From RPQJ01 sp963748985 (lineage in GTDB: Bacteria > Pseudomonadota > Gammaproteobacteria > Steroidobacterales > Steroidobacteraceae): 64,000 nt of DNA. Location: the NCBI GenBank assembly GCA_963748985.1, contig CAVVKQ010000011.1:62001-126000 (forward strand), in the 5' to 3' direction. Shown piece by piece: positions 51,271-59,462 of the stretch (within the stretch, counting starts at the first letter, position 1; every line of letters begins with the position of its first letter). Below the pieces are notes generated by a model. The model had not been told where the DNA came from. It saw only the letters and a list, made by a program, of their open reading frames with translations, and searched no databases. Position numbers and translations under genes: made by a program.

Positions 51271-51918
51271 TCAGGCCCGCTTGCGTTTCGCGGCGGGCTT
51301 CCGGCCCTGGGCGACCGCCTTCTTCCGCGCAGCCGCCTTCTTCCTTTTCTTCCTGGCGTCGACCGACTCGCGGTCGAGCATCGTCCCGCGGCAGTTCGCG
51401 GCACCGCAACGGCAGTTATAGAGAGCCAGCTCGTCGGGATCGTCGGTGCTTTCCCAGGTGAGCTGGTAGTCGTACCCCAGTTCCTCGCCCGGCTGGACCG
51501 TCCGGATCGCCTCGATGAAAACGCGGCGGCCTTCGATGATCGTCTCGCAGTTCGCGTCGCACTTGTGGTTGATGAAGCGCGCGGGATTGCCGCCAACTCC
51601 GGCGTCGATGCAGAGATCGTCGTCGACGACGAACAGGAAAGTGTGGCCGTCGTCATCGGCCTTCATCTCGTAACGCGAGTCCGCTTCCTCGTGCGAGATG
51701 CGGTCGCCCACGTATTCAATGATGCGCGTGCCGCTGCGGATACGACGGGCTGCATACACGCCGCGACCATGAATCCTCGAGCGCTTCACGACGTACAGCG
51801 GATTGCTCTCGGCGGCCGGCGGTTTCGCCGTCTTCTGTGCATGGCGCATGTGCGCGTGATGCGCCACGGCGGTCTTCGATGACCTGGTCACGGACTTCTT
51901 CAGGGGGGTCTTCTTCAT
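51271..51918 (-). CDS. SET-domain protein-lysine methyltransferase with basic tail
   Basis: A 215-residue protein with a complete SET domain: YVVKRSRIHGRGVYAARRI at the start, GTRIIEYVGDRIS, the SAM/knot motif ARFINHKCDANCET, GEELGYDYQ with the catalytic Tyr, and a post-SET zinc motif NCRCGAANCRGTML. The first 40 residues and the last 35 are rich in Lys, Arg and Ala, resembling histone-like tails. Predicted to methylate lysine on a protein; target unknown. ATG 51918 overlaps the thyA stop (ATGA) and folA follows 8 bp after its own stop, placing it inside the lgt-thyA-folA operon. Confidence 0.88.
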   Translation of the reverse strand: MKKTPLKKSVTRSSKTAVAHHAHMRHAQKTAKPPAAESNPLYVVKRSRIHGRGVYAARRIRSGTRIIEYVGDRISHEEADSRYEMKADDDGHTFLFVVDDDLCIDAGVGGNPARFINHKCDANCETIIEGRRVFIEAIRTVQPGEELGYDYQLTWESTDDPDELALYNCRCGAANCRGTMLDRESVDARKKRKKAAARKKAVAQGRKPAAKRKRA

Positions 51919-52709
51919 ACGGCGATGGGTGCCTTGATCGCGGGGTGTGCCTGGTACCCGGCGAACTCAAAATCCTCGAAGCGGTAATCGAAGATCGAGT
52001 CCGGCCGGCGCTTGATGACGAGTTGCGGCAGCGGCAGCAGTTCGCGCGAGAGCTGCAGCCGTGCCTGGTCGAAGTGATTGACGTAGAGGTGCGTGTCGCC
52101 GCCCGTCCAGACAAAATCGCCGACGCCGAGGTCGCATTGCTGCGCGACCATGTGCGTGAGCAGCGCGTAGGACGCGATGTTGAACGGCACGCCGAGAAAC
52201 ACGTCGGCGCTGCGCTGATACAGCTGGCACGACAGCTTGCCGCCCGCCACGTAGAACTGGAACAGCGCGTGGCACGGCGTGAGCGCCATGCGCTCGAGCT
52301 CGCCCACGTTCCAGGCGTTGACGAGGATGCGGCGCGAGTTCGGGTCGCGCTTGACCAGGTCGATGGCACGCGCGATCTGGTCGATCTCGCGCCCGTCCGC
52401 GGCCTTCCACCTGCGCCACTGCGCGCCGTAGACCGGACCGAGTTCGCCATCGGCATCGGCCCATTCGTCCCAGATGGAAACGCCGTGCTCACGCAGGTAG
52501 CGCACGTTGGTGTCGCCGCTCAGGAACCAGAGCAGCTCGTGCACGACCGACTTCAGGTGCAGCTTCTTCGTCGTCAGCAACGGGAAGCCGTCGTTCAGGT
52601 CGAACCGCATCTGCCAGCCGAACACCGAGCGCGTGCCGGTGCCGGTGCGGTCGCCCTTTTCGGCGCCATGATCGAGAATGTGCTGCAGCAGTGCGTGGTA
52701 TTGCCGCAT
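51915..52709 (-). CDS. thyA: Thymidylate synthase
   Basis: Methylates dUMP to dTMP with methylene-THF. The 264-residue protein has the same length as the E. coli enzyme and shows GDRTGTGTRSVFGWQMRFDL in part, the catalytic cysteine in MALTPCHALFQFYV, CQLYQRSADVFLGVPFNIA, and GDTHLYVNHFDQ in part (GGDTHLYVNH). ATG 52709 is 5 bp after lgt; the in-frame extension upstream belongs to lgt. The SET and folA genes follow. Confidence 0.97.
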   Translation of the reverse strand: MRQYHALLQHILDHGAEKGDRTGTGTRSVFGWQMRFDLNDGFPLLTTKKLHLKSVVHELLWFLSGDTNVRYLREHGVSIWDEWADADGELGPVYGAQWRRWKAADGREIDQIARAIDLVKRDPNSRRILVNAWNVGELERMALTPCHALFQFYVAGGKLSCQLYQRSADVFLGVPFNIASYALLTHMVAQQCDLGVGDFVWTGGDTHLYVNHFDQARLQLSRELLPLPQLVIKRRPDSIFDYRFEDFEFAGYQAHPAIKAPIAV

Positions 52710-52714
52710 CGAGG

Positions 52715-53512
52715 TCAGGACACGTTGAAGTTGCCGGAGGGCTGGCGCTGCCGGTACGCGTACGCCAGCATCGCGAGGCCGGCCAGGATCATCGGCAGCG
52801 ACAGGACCTGGCCCATCGTCACCCAGTCGAACAGCAGGTAGCCGCGGTTCGCATCGGGTACGCGCACGAACTCGATCAGGAAGCGGAACACGCCGTAACA
52901 GACCAGGAACAGCCCCGACGGTGCCCAGCGGAACCGCGGCTTTGCCGTAAACCACCACAGGATCGCGAACAGGGCGAGTCCTTCGAGCGTCGCCTCATAC
53001 AGCTGCGAGGCGTGCAATGGCACGCCGTCGACCACCACGGCCCAGGGCACGTCCGTTGGCTTGCCCCAGAGCTCGCCATTGATGAAGTTGCCGATCCGGC
53101 CTGCACCGAACCCAATGGCGGGAAGTGGCGCAGCGAAATCGAACACGTCGACGAGCCGTTTCTTGCGGCTGCGCGCAAACAGCGCCAGCGCGACGAGCGT
53201 GCCGACCAGGCCGCCGTGGAACGACATCCCGCCTTCCCAGATGCGAAACACGCTGAGCGGCTCGCTGAGGATCCGCTCGGTGCCGTAAAACAGCATCCAG
53301 CCCAGGCGTCCACCCAGGATGATGCCGACGGCGGAGAAGAAAATAAGGTCGTCGACCTCGAGCGGCTTCCAGGTGGATTCCGGCCGTCCGGCACGGCGAC
53401 GAGCCAGCCACCAGGCCGACAGGAAGCCCACCAGGTACATGAGGCCGTACCAGCGGATGTGCAGCGGTCCTAGCGACAGCGCGATGGGATCGGGGTGCGG
53501 ATAGACGAACAT
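52715..53512 (-). CDS. lgt: Prolipoprotein diacylglyceryl transferase
   Basis: Inner-membrane enzyme that attaches diacylglycerol to the lipobox cysteine of prolipoproteins. The 265-residue protein has about seven membrane helices and the signature GRIGNFINGELWGKPTDVPW in part, with GGMSFHGGLVG and the invariant RWYGLMYL. lgt-thyA-folA is a common gammaproteobacterial arrangement. Clients in this window include the predicted lipoproteins DacA and the amidohydrolase. Confidence 0.96.
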   Translation of the reverse strand: MFVYPHPDPIALSLGPLHIRWYGLMYLVGFLSAWWLARRRAGRPESTWKPLEVDDLIFFSAVGIILGGRLGWMLFYGTERILSEPLSVFRIWEGGMSFHGGLVGTLVALALFARSRKKRLVDVFDFAAPLPAIGFGAGRIGNFINGELWGKPTDVPWAVVVDGVPLHASQLYEATLEGLALFAILWWFTAKPRFRWAPSGLFLVCYGVFRFLIEFVRVPDANRGYLLFDWVTMGQVLSLPMILAGLAMLAYAYRQRQPSGNFNVS

Positions 53513-53549
53513 CGGCTGCGTATCTTACCTGCGGGACTGCTCATCCGCC

Positions 53550-54776
53550 TCAGTCGAGTACGACGCGGCAGAACAGCGACTTGAGGTAGCGCGTCTCGGC
53601 GATCGCGGGATGGATCGGGTGATCAGGCGCGTGCCCGCCCACTTCCACAACCTGTGCGAAACGGTCGACGTGGCGCGCCGCCTGCTGGATCGTGACCATG
53701 AGGTCGTCCAGGCCCAGGTGGTGCGAACACGAGCACGACACGAGGAAACCGTCGCGTCCCAGCACCTGCATCGCCAGCTGGTTCAGCTTGCGATAGGCGG
53801 CCTGCCCCTTCGGGATGTCCTTGCGCCGCTTGATGAACGCCGGCGGATCGATGATTACCACGTCGAACTTCTCGCCCGCTGCGCGCAGTGCCGCCAGCGC
53901 GTCGAACGCGTCGGCGCGCTCTGTGCGGACGTTGTGCAAGCCGTTGGCCGTAGCCGAACGCTGCAGCAGCTCGAGCGCGGGAACTGACGAATCCACGCTC
54001 ACCACTTCACTGGCACCCGCCGCGGCGGCCGCAAGGCCCCACGCGCCGAGGTAGCTGAATACGTCGAGGACGCGCGCACCCTTGACGTACTTGAGCAGCG
54101 CCCGCCGGTTGTATGCCTGGTCGTAGAACCAGCCGGTCTTCTGGCCGTGACCCATCGGCACGAAAAAGCGGACGCCGTTTTCCTCGACGACCGTTTCTTC
54201 GATGTCGGGCCCGATCGCCGTCTCGACGTAGCTCGGCAGGCCTTCGAGTTCGCGGGCCCCGGAGTCGTTCTTCCAGATCAGCGCCTGCGGTCCGAGCACC
54301 TTGACGACCGCTTCGACGATCGCCGGCTTCATCGCTTCCATGCCCGCCGTGCCGATCTGGCCGACGACGATGTCGCCGAAGCGATCGAGCACCAGCCCAG
54401 GCAGTCCGTCGGACTCGCCGTAGACGAGGCGGTAAAAAGGCTGCGCATACAACTTTTCGCGCAGCGCCAGCGCCACCTGCAGCCGGTGCACGATCAGCGA
54501 CTTGCCGGGAGCGAATCCCGGATCGCGACCGAGAATGCGCGCGCAGATCAGCGCGTGCGGATTGACGTAGGCGTACCCCAGGAAGCGGTCGTTGCTTGCT
54601 ACGACGCGACAGTGAGCACCGGTGGCGAACGCCGTGAGCGGTGTGCGTACCGTGTCGACTTCGTTGCTGAAAATCCAGAGGTGCCCGCCCGCAATGCGAC
54701 GCTCCTCGCGCGGCTTGAGCCGCAGTTCGGGGAGCTCGCTGGACGAAGTCGAGAATGCCGGGGGCGGCGATGACAT
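53550..54776 (-). CDS. rlmI: 23S rRNA (C1962) methyltransferase RlmI type
   Basis: SAM-dependent 5-methylcytosine methyltransferase. The 408-residue protein has an N-terminal PUA domain (LRLKPREERRIAGGHLWIFSNEVD in part), a central linker (YGESDGLPGLVLDRF), and the Rossmann domain with VLDVFSYLGAWGL, DSSVPALELLQRSA, the motif IIDPPAFIKRRKD and the catalytic SCSCSHHL near the end. The domain order matches RlmI (E. coli YccW, about 396 residues). It is read toward lgt with a 37-bp gap. Confidence 0.9.
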   Translation of the reverse strand: MSSPPPAFSTSSSELPELRLKPREERRIAGGHLWIFSNEVDTVRTPLTAFATGAHCRVVASNDRFLGYAYVNPHALICARILGRDPGFAPGKSLIVHRLQVALALREKLYAQPFYRLVYGESDGLPGLVLDRFGDIVVGQIGTAGMEAMKPAIVEAVVKVLGPQALIWKNDSGARELEGLPSYVETAIGPDIEETVVEENGVRFFVPMGHGQKTGWFYDQAYNRRALLKYVKGARVLDVFSYLGAWGLAAAAAGASEVVSVDSSVPALELLQRSATANGLHNVRTERADAFDALAALRAAGEKFDVVIIDPPAFIKRRKDIPKGQAAYRKLNQLAMQVLGRDGFLVSCSCSHHLGLDDLMVTIQQAARHVDRFAQVVEVGGHAPDHPIHPAIAETRYLKSLFCRVVLD

Positions 54777-54854
54777 GCGCGTTTCCGCCGGCGAGCGGCA
54801 GCCTTCCGTTATGATTCCCGCATTCTAGCCGACCGAACCCCGTCAGGTTCCGCC

Positions 54855-56936
54855 ATGAATCCGTCCAGTCCCACCGGCTCCAGGAATTCCCTGGCGACCG
54901 AGACCAGCCCTTACCTGCGCCAGCACGCCTCGAACCCTGTCGACTGGCACCCCTGGGGGGCGAAGGCACTCGAGCTCGCGCGCCAGCTCGACAAGCCGAT
55001 CCTGCTGTCGATCGGCTATTCGGCCTGTCACTGGTGTCACGTCATGGCCCACGAGTCGTTCGAGGACCCCGCAACCGCGGCGCTCATGAACGAGCTGTTC
55101 GTGAACATCAAGGTAGATCGCGAGGAACGCCCCGACCTCGACCGCATCTACCAGACCGCGCACCAGGTGATGAACCAGGCGGGCGGCGGCTGGCCGCTCA
55201 CGATGTTCCTGGCGCCCGACACGCACCGGCCGTTCTTCTCCGGCACCTACTTCCCGCCCGAGCAGCGTTACGGCATGCCGGGCTTCCGCGCGGTGCTCGA
55301 GAAAGTGGGGGATTTCTACAAGACGCGTCGTGGCGACCTCAAGGGATACGGCGACAAGCTGGTCGACGTGCTCGGGCAGTTGCAGCCACCCGCGGATTCG
55401 TCGGGCGCAGGGTTATCGAGCGAACCCCTGCTGACGGCCCGTGCGACGCTGCAGCGCGAATTCGACGGCAGTTTCGGCGGCTTCGGCGAAGCACCCAAGT
55501 TCCCGCACCCCGCCAACCTCGAGCTGTTGCTGCGCACCTGGCGCGCATCGGCCGCGGGCGAAGAGCCCGACTTGCAGGCGCTCTTCATGGTGACGCTCAC
55601 GCTCACGCGCATGGCGGAAGGCGGTCTGTACGACCAGCTCGGTGGCGGTTTCTGCCGCTATTCCGTCGATCCCTATTGGATGATTCCGCACTTCGAGAAG
55701 ATGCTGTACGACAACGCACAGCTGCTCGGCGTGTACGCACAGGCTGCCGTCGCCACCGGCGAACCGCTGTTTCGTCGTGTCACCGCAGAAACGGCCGACT
55801 GGCTGCTGCGCGACCTGCGCTCGCCCGAGGGCGGCTTCTACTCGACGCTGGACGCGGATTCCGAGGGTCACGAGGGCAGGTTCTACGTCTGGACACCGGA
55901 TGAGGCGCGAGACCTGCTCGACGTCGAGCAGTACGAGCCTTTCGCGCAGCGCTTCGGCCTCGACCGCGACGCGAATTTCGAAGGCCAGTGGCACCTGCAC
56001 ACGTTCAAGTCGATCGCCGACATCGCGACCGACCTGAGGCTCGACGAGGCCACCGTCGAAACCCGCATCGACGAGGCGCGGGCGCGGCTGCTGGAGGTGC
56101 GAAATACTCGCGTCTGGCCGGGTCGCGACGAGAAGATCCTGACCTCATGGAACGGCATGACGATCGGCGGACTGGCGCGCGCCAGTCGTGCACTCGAACG
56201 TGACGATCTGGCAGGGGCCGCAGTACAGGCCATGCATTTCCTGCGGGCACGCAGCTGGAAGGATGGACGACTGCTGGCCGTGCACACGGACGGCGAATCC
56301 CGTTTCCCCGCCTACCTGGATGACTACGCGATGCTGGCGTGGGGCTTGCTCGAACTGCTGGAAGCACGCTGGGATGCCGACGCCCTCGCCTGGGCCGTCG
56401 AACTCGTAGACGTGATGCTCGAGCATTTCACCGATCACGAGGCCGGTGGCTTTTACTTCACGGCCGATGACCACGAGTCGCTGATCCTGCGGCCAAAGAC
56501 GTTCTCGGACGATGCCACGCCCGCCGGCAATGGCGTAGCTGCGCGCGTCCTGATCCGTCTCGGTTACCTGCTGGGTGAAACGCGGTATATCGACGCCGCG
56601 GAGGCCACGCTGCGTTCGGCGCATGCGGCGATCGAGCGGTATCCGCACGGACACGGCACGCTGCTGATGGCACTCGAGGAGTACACGTCACCGCCGTGGA
56701 TACTGGTGCTGCGCGGTGAGAGTGACGAACTCGACGTTTGGCGCAGCGAAGTCGACAAGCTCTACGATCCGCATCGCATGATCGTCGCCGTGCCGTCCGA
56801 CGCGAAGAACCTGCCGGCTGCACTGGCTAGCAAGAAAGCACTGGGCGGTGCGGTGGCCTACGTGTGCCGCGGCATGACGTGTTCGCCGCCGGTACCGACG
56901 CTTGCGCAGCTCGTGCGCGAATTGCGGGCGAAATAG
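54855..56936 (+). CDS. Thioredoxin-domain protein of the DUF255/YyaL family
   Basis: A 693-residue cytoplasmic protein. Residues 1-165 form the DUF255 thioredoxin-like domain with LRQHASNPVDWHPWG and the redox motif SACHWCHVM (Cys 58 and 61), then GGWPLTMFLAPD and FFSGTYFPPE. The rest is an (alpha/alpha)6-type catalytic-looking domain: DQLGGGFCRYSVDPYWMIPHFEKMLYDNAQL in part, DADSEGHEGRFYVWTPDE in part, KILTSWNGMTIGGLA, YLDDYAMLAWGLLEL. This pairing is conserved from bacteria to mammals (SPATA20), but its activity is not firmly known; a role in sugar or redox metabolism is inferred. Its TAG stop lies inside the left arm of a hairpin element. Confidence 0.9.
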   Translation: MNPSSPTGSRNSLATETSPYLRQHASNPVDWHPWGAKALELARQLDKPILLSIGYSACHWCHVMAHESFEDPATAALMNELFVNIKVDREERPDLDRIYQTAHQVMNQAGGGWPLTMFLAPDTHRPFFSGTYFPPEQRYGMPGFRAVLEKVGDFYKTRRGDLKGYGDKLVDVLGQLQPPADSSGAGLSSEPLLTARATLQREFDGSFGGFGEAPKFPHPANLELLLRTWRASAAGEEPDLQALFMVTLTLTRMAEGGLYDQLGGGFCRYSVDPYWMIPHFEKMLYDNAQLLGVYAQAAVATGEPLFRRVTAETADWLLRDLRSPEGGFYSTLDADSEGHEGRFYVWTPDEARDLLDVEQYEPFAQRFGLDRDANFEGQWHLHTFKSIADIATDLRLDEATVETRIDEARARLLEVRNTRVWPGRDEKILTSWNGMTIGGLARASRALERDDLAGAAVQAMHFLRARSWKDGRLLAVHTDGESRFPAYLDDYAMLAWGLLELLEARWDADALAWAVELVDVMLEHFTDHEAGGFYFTADDHESLILRPKTFSDDATPAGNGVAARVLIRLGYLLGETRYIDAAEATLRSAHAAIERYPHGHGTLLMALEEYTSPPWILVLRGESDELDVWRSEVDKLYDPHRMIVAVPSDAKNLPAALASKKALGGAVAYVCRGMTCSPPVPTLAQLVRELRAK

Positions 56937-56985
56937 GGGACGCTCACCTATTTCCGGCAGGAAATAGGTGAGCGTCCCCTATTTC
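56930..56985. repeat. REP-like hairpin overlapping the DUF255 gene stop
   Basis: Perfect 26-bp arms at 56930-56955 and 56960-56985 around a 4-nt loop. The arms share GGGGACGCTCACCTATTTC with the element at 20265-20367. The stop codon TAG (56934-56936) of the upstream gene is part of the left arm, and the element ends 10 bp before the end of the convergent M23 gene. It may serve as a bidirectional terminator. Confidence 0.85.
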
Positions 56986-56995
56986 CCTATTTCCG

Positions 56996-57938
56996 TCAAT
57001 ACGCCGTCAATGCCTGTCCGCTCCGCGGCGTCACGCTTGCACCGCCGGGTCCCGCAAACGTGACCGGGACCGACTCGCTGCGCAGTCCGACGTTGTGCAG
57101 GACGACGAAGTGCAGGTGCGGCCCGCTCGAAAACCCCGTGTTGCCCGAGTTGGCGATGTATTCGCCGCGGGCGACGCGCTGGCCGATCTTCACCCGCACG
57201 GTGTCCAGCTGCAGATGCGCATAGATCGCGTGCGTCCCATCGTCGTGCAGGATCTGCACGAAGTTGGCCTCGTCCATGCTCTGCAGGCTGAGACCGTTCT
57301 TGAAATGCCGCGCAGCCACGTTGATCACCACGCCTTCGCGCGCCGCGTGAATGGCCGTTCCAACAGGCATCGCGATGTCGACGGCGCTGCGACTCGACGG
57401 GCCGACGTGCGTGACGGCATCCGGCGGCGCCTGAGTCACCTGGAATCGTTGGGCCAGCGCGAACGGCGCGCGATAGGGTTGCGCCGGCCGGTGCTGTGCG
57501 CCTGGTTCTCCGACCACGTAGCCGTATTCGTAGCGAATCTCCGCGGGCCCATCAGCCGCCGCCACGTCGAGCAGTACTTTTTCCGACTGCGGCGACACCG
57601 TTCCGCGCCCCAGCTTTTCGCCAGCAGGCGTCCTTGCCTTGACCGCAAATTCGACGACGCACTGGCACTGGTTGATCGCCACCAGCGCAACACCCGACTC
57701 CGTGGAGCGCGGCTCCACGATCATCTTCAACGCCGGTCTGCCGCCGACGTCCCAGCACCACGTTTTGCGACGTCTGCCCCGGTGGTGGGGGCCGGTCGGT
57801 GTAGACCCACTGGCCGCTCGAATCCTTGTAGCGATAGGCCGCACCTGCTGCGACCCCGCACGCCAGCACGACGCCCGTGAGCACCCAGGCGATGCCGAGT
57901 ATCGGTCGGACTCCCGCGGGTCTGTGACTGGGTCGCAT
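56996..57938 (-). pseudogene. DUF4124/M23 endopeptidase-like protein, one frameshift
   Basis: Parent gene starts at ATG 57938 with a signal or anchor (GIAWVLTGVVLACGVAAGA) and a DUF4124 segment AYRYKDSSGQWVYTDRPPPPG. At about 57755 the frame shifts and the sequence continues VGGRPALKMIVEPRS..., then an M23 (LytM) domain: SAVDIAMPVGTAIHAAREG, FVQILHDDGTHAIYAHLQ, ISNSGNTGFSSGPHLHFVV-like (YIANSGNTGFSSGPHLHF). The HxH of the metal site is present, but the usual first His before AVD is not obvious. A single-base shift separates the two parts, so it is either a recent pseudogene or a sequence error. Confidence 0.72.
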
Positions 57939-58009
57939 GGCCGAAGACTAGCCCAACACGGACCGGCAGCCAGTGGTACTACTGTGGAAAAGTGGCAGAA
58001 ATCACGCTA

Positions 58010-58483
58010 TCAGGGCGTGCGCTCGAGCCGCGCGCGGATTGCGCGCAGCAAATCGCCATCACCTCCGAGCTCGAACCGCGGCGCGGCGTTCCAGTCGTAG
58101 GCCCACGGGTTGGCCTTGATCAGGTCGGCGGGCTCGTCTACGTAGCGCGGAATCACGTGCGCGTGCAGCGCGGGCTCGACGTTGCCGAAGATCGCATAGT
58201 TGATGCGCACCGCGTCCGTGATGTCCTGCACGGCCTGGCCGATCCGCGCCATGTCGACGAGGAAGGCCTGTTGCATGGCAGGCTCCAGCGCGTTCAGGTG
58301 CGGTACCACGGGGTCGGGCAACAGCAGGCAATAGCCGGGTAGTACCTGCGGATCGCCGAGCACGGCCCACCCGGAACGCAGCCGCGCGATCATCGTGGGG
58401 TCCGCGCCTGCGCGACAGGCTTCAACGCGACGGTGGATGGCGGTGTCGGTCACTGGCGTGTTCACGGGATCGGCCATGGTCAC
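58010..58483 (-). CDS. HIT-like domain protein
   Basis: A 157-residue protein with LPGYCLLLPDPVVPHLNAL and the histidine motif ALHAHVIPRYVDEP, corresponding to the HxHxH/Q-type active site of HIT hydrolases or GalT-like transferases (here HAHVIPR, one of the divergent forms). The substrate is probably a nucleoside phosphate conjugate. GTG 58483 overlaps the stop of the DUF486 gene (GTGA); ATG 58477 is an alternative. Last gene of the 58.0-63.6 kb minus-strand set. Confidence 0.75.
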   Translation of the reverse strand: MTMADPVNTPVTDTAIHRRVEACRAGADPTMIARLRSGWAVLGDPQVLPGYCLLLPDPVVPHLNALEPAMQQAFLVDMARIGQAVQDITDAVRINYAIFGNVEPALHAHVIPRYVDEPADLIKANPWAYDWNAAPRFELGGDGDLLRAIRARLERTP

Positions 58484-58830
58484 TTCCTGAACATGAAATA
58501 GACGGCGCCCAGCATGCAGATCGACGCCCAGAGGTAGTCGAGCTTGAGCGGCTGCCGCATGTAGAGGAGCACGAACGGCACGAACACGGCAAGCGAGATG
58601 ACTTCCTGCACGATCTTGAGCTGCGGCAGCGTCAGCACCGTGTGACCGATGCGATTGGCCGGCACCTGCAGCAGGTATTCGAACAGCGCAATGCCCCAGC
58701 TCACGAGGGCCGCGACGTACCAGGCGCGGCCGCTCAGGTTTTTCAGGTGCGCGTACCAGGCGAACGTCATGAACACATTCGAGGCCGCGAGCAGCAGGAT
58801 CGTCGTCGGCACGGCAGGCAACGCATGCAT
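58480..58830 (-). CDS. DUF486 / DMT-family small membrane protein
   Basis: A 116-residue protein with four hydrophobic helices and the DUF486 pattern: TFAWYAHLKNL, WGIALFEYLLQVPANRIGH and QLKIVQEVISLAVFVPFVLLY in part, ending AVYFMFRK. It belongs to the drug/metabolite transporter superfamily as a single four-helix unit. Function unknown. It lies 13 bp after the HAD gene and overlaps the HIT gene. Confidence 0.88.
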   Translation of the reverse strand: MHALPAVPTTILLLAASNVFMTFAWYAHLKNLSGRAWYVAALVSWGIALFEYLLQVPANRIGHTVLTLPQLKIVQEVISLAVFVPFVLLYMRQPLKLDYLWASICMLGAVYFMFRK

Positions 58831-58843
58831 GGCGATACCTCGC

Positions 58844-59455
58844 TCAGGTGAACGGTGCGGGCAGCCTCACGCCAAGGGCCCGGAGTTGCGAGCGCGTGAG
58901 ACCCGCGTCCGTATGGTGAATCGCATGCCAACCGCATTCGCGTGCCGCGTTGACGTTGGGTAGCAGGTCGTCGAGGAAGACGGTTGCCGCCGGGTCGAGG
59001 TCGAACATCGATTCGGCTTTGCGGTAGATGTCGAAGTGCGGCTTGATCGCGCCCACGCGAAACGACGCGCACGCCCCGTGCACCAGCGCATCCAGTCCGT
59101 ACAGCGAATCGAGGTGCGCCCAGTGCATGTCCCCGATGTTGGAGAGCAGGTAGACGCGGTAGTCCGCCTTCAGACCCGATGCGAGCGCGAACATTTCGTC
59201 CCAGGGCTCGAACATCGAGAGCCAATGGGCACGCAGCTCGGCCAGGTCCAGCGGACGCGCGGCCAGGCTCGCGATACGGTCGAGCAGGATTTCACCGGGG
59301 ACGTCGCCGCGTTCGTGACCTTCGAGGTCGACGGACCTGAGCCAGCTCGGCAGGTCCGACATGTCGACGCCGGCCTTGGCCAGGTATCCGATGAAGGGCT
59401 GGTAGTGCAGCTTCACCAGCACGTTGCCGACGTCGAACACCACGTTGCGAATCAT
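58844..59455 (-). CDS. HAD-family phosphatase (YihX-like)
   Basis: A 203-residue haloacid dehalogenase-type hydrolase. Motif I FDVGNVLVKL, motif II VYLLSNIGDMHW, motif III Lys in GAIKPHFDIYRK and motif IV TVFLDDLLPNVNAA are all present, with a helical C1 cap. YihX-like members dephosphorylate sugar phosphates such as glucose-1-phosphate; a narrower call is not possible. ATG 59455 lies 7 bp after the transporter stop. Confidence 0.86.
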   Translation of the reverse strand: MIRNVVFDVGNVLVKLHYQPFIGYLAKAGVDMSDLPSWLRSVDLEGHERGDVPGEILLDRIASLAARPLDLAELRAHWLSMFEPWDEMFALASGLKADYRVYLLSNIGDMHWAHLDSLYGLDALVHGACASFRVGAIKPHFDIYRKAESMFDLDPAATVFLDDLLPNVNAARECGWHAIHHTDAGLTRSQLRALGVRLPAPFT

Positions 59456-59462
59456 CGTCCGA

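Noticed and set aside
54777..54854. TATGAT at 54810-54815 as promoter of the DUF255 gene
   Set aside because: No -35 at a suitable distance; left unannotated.
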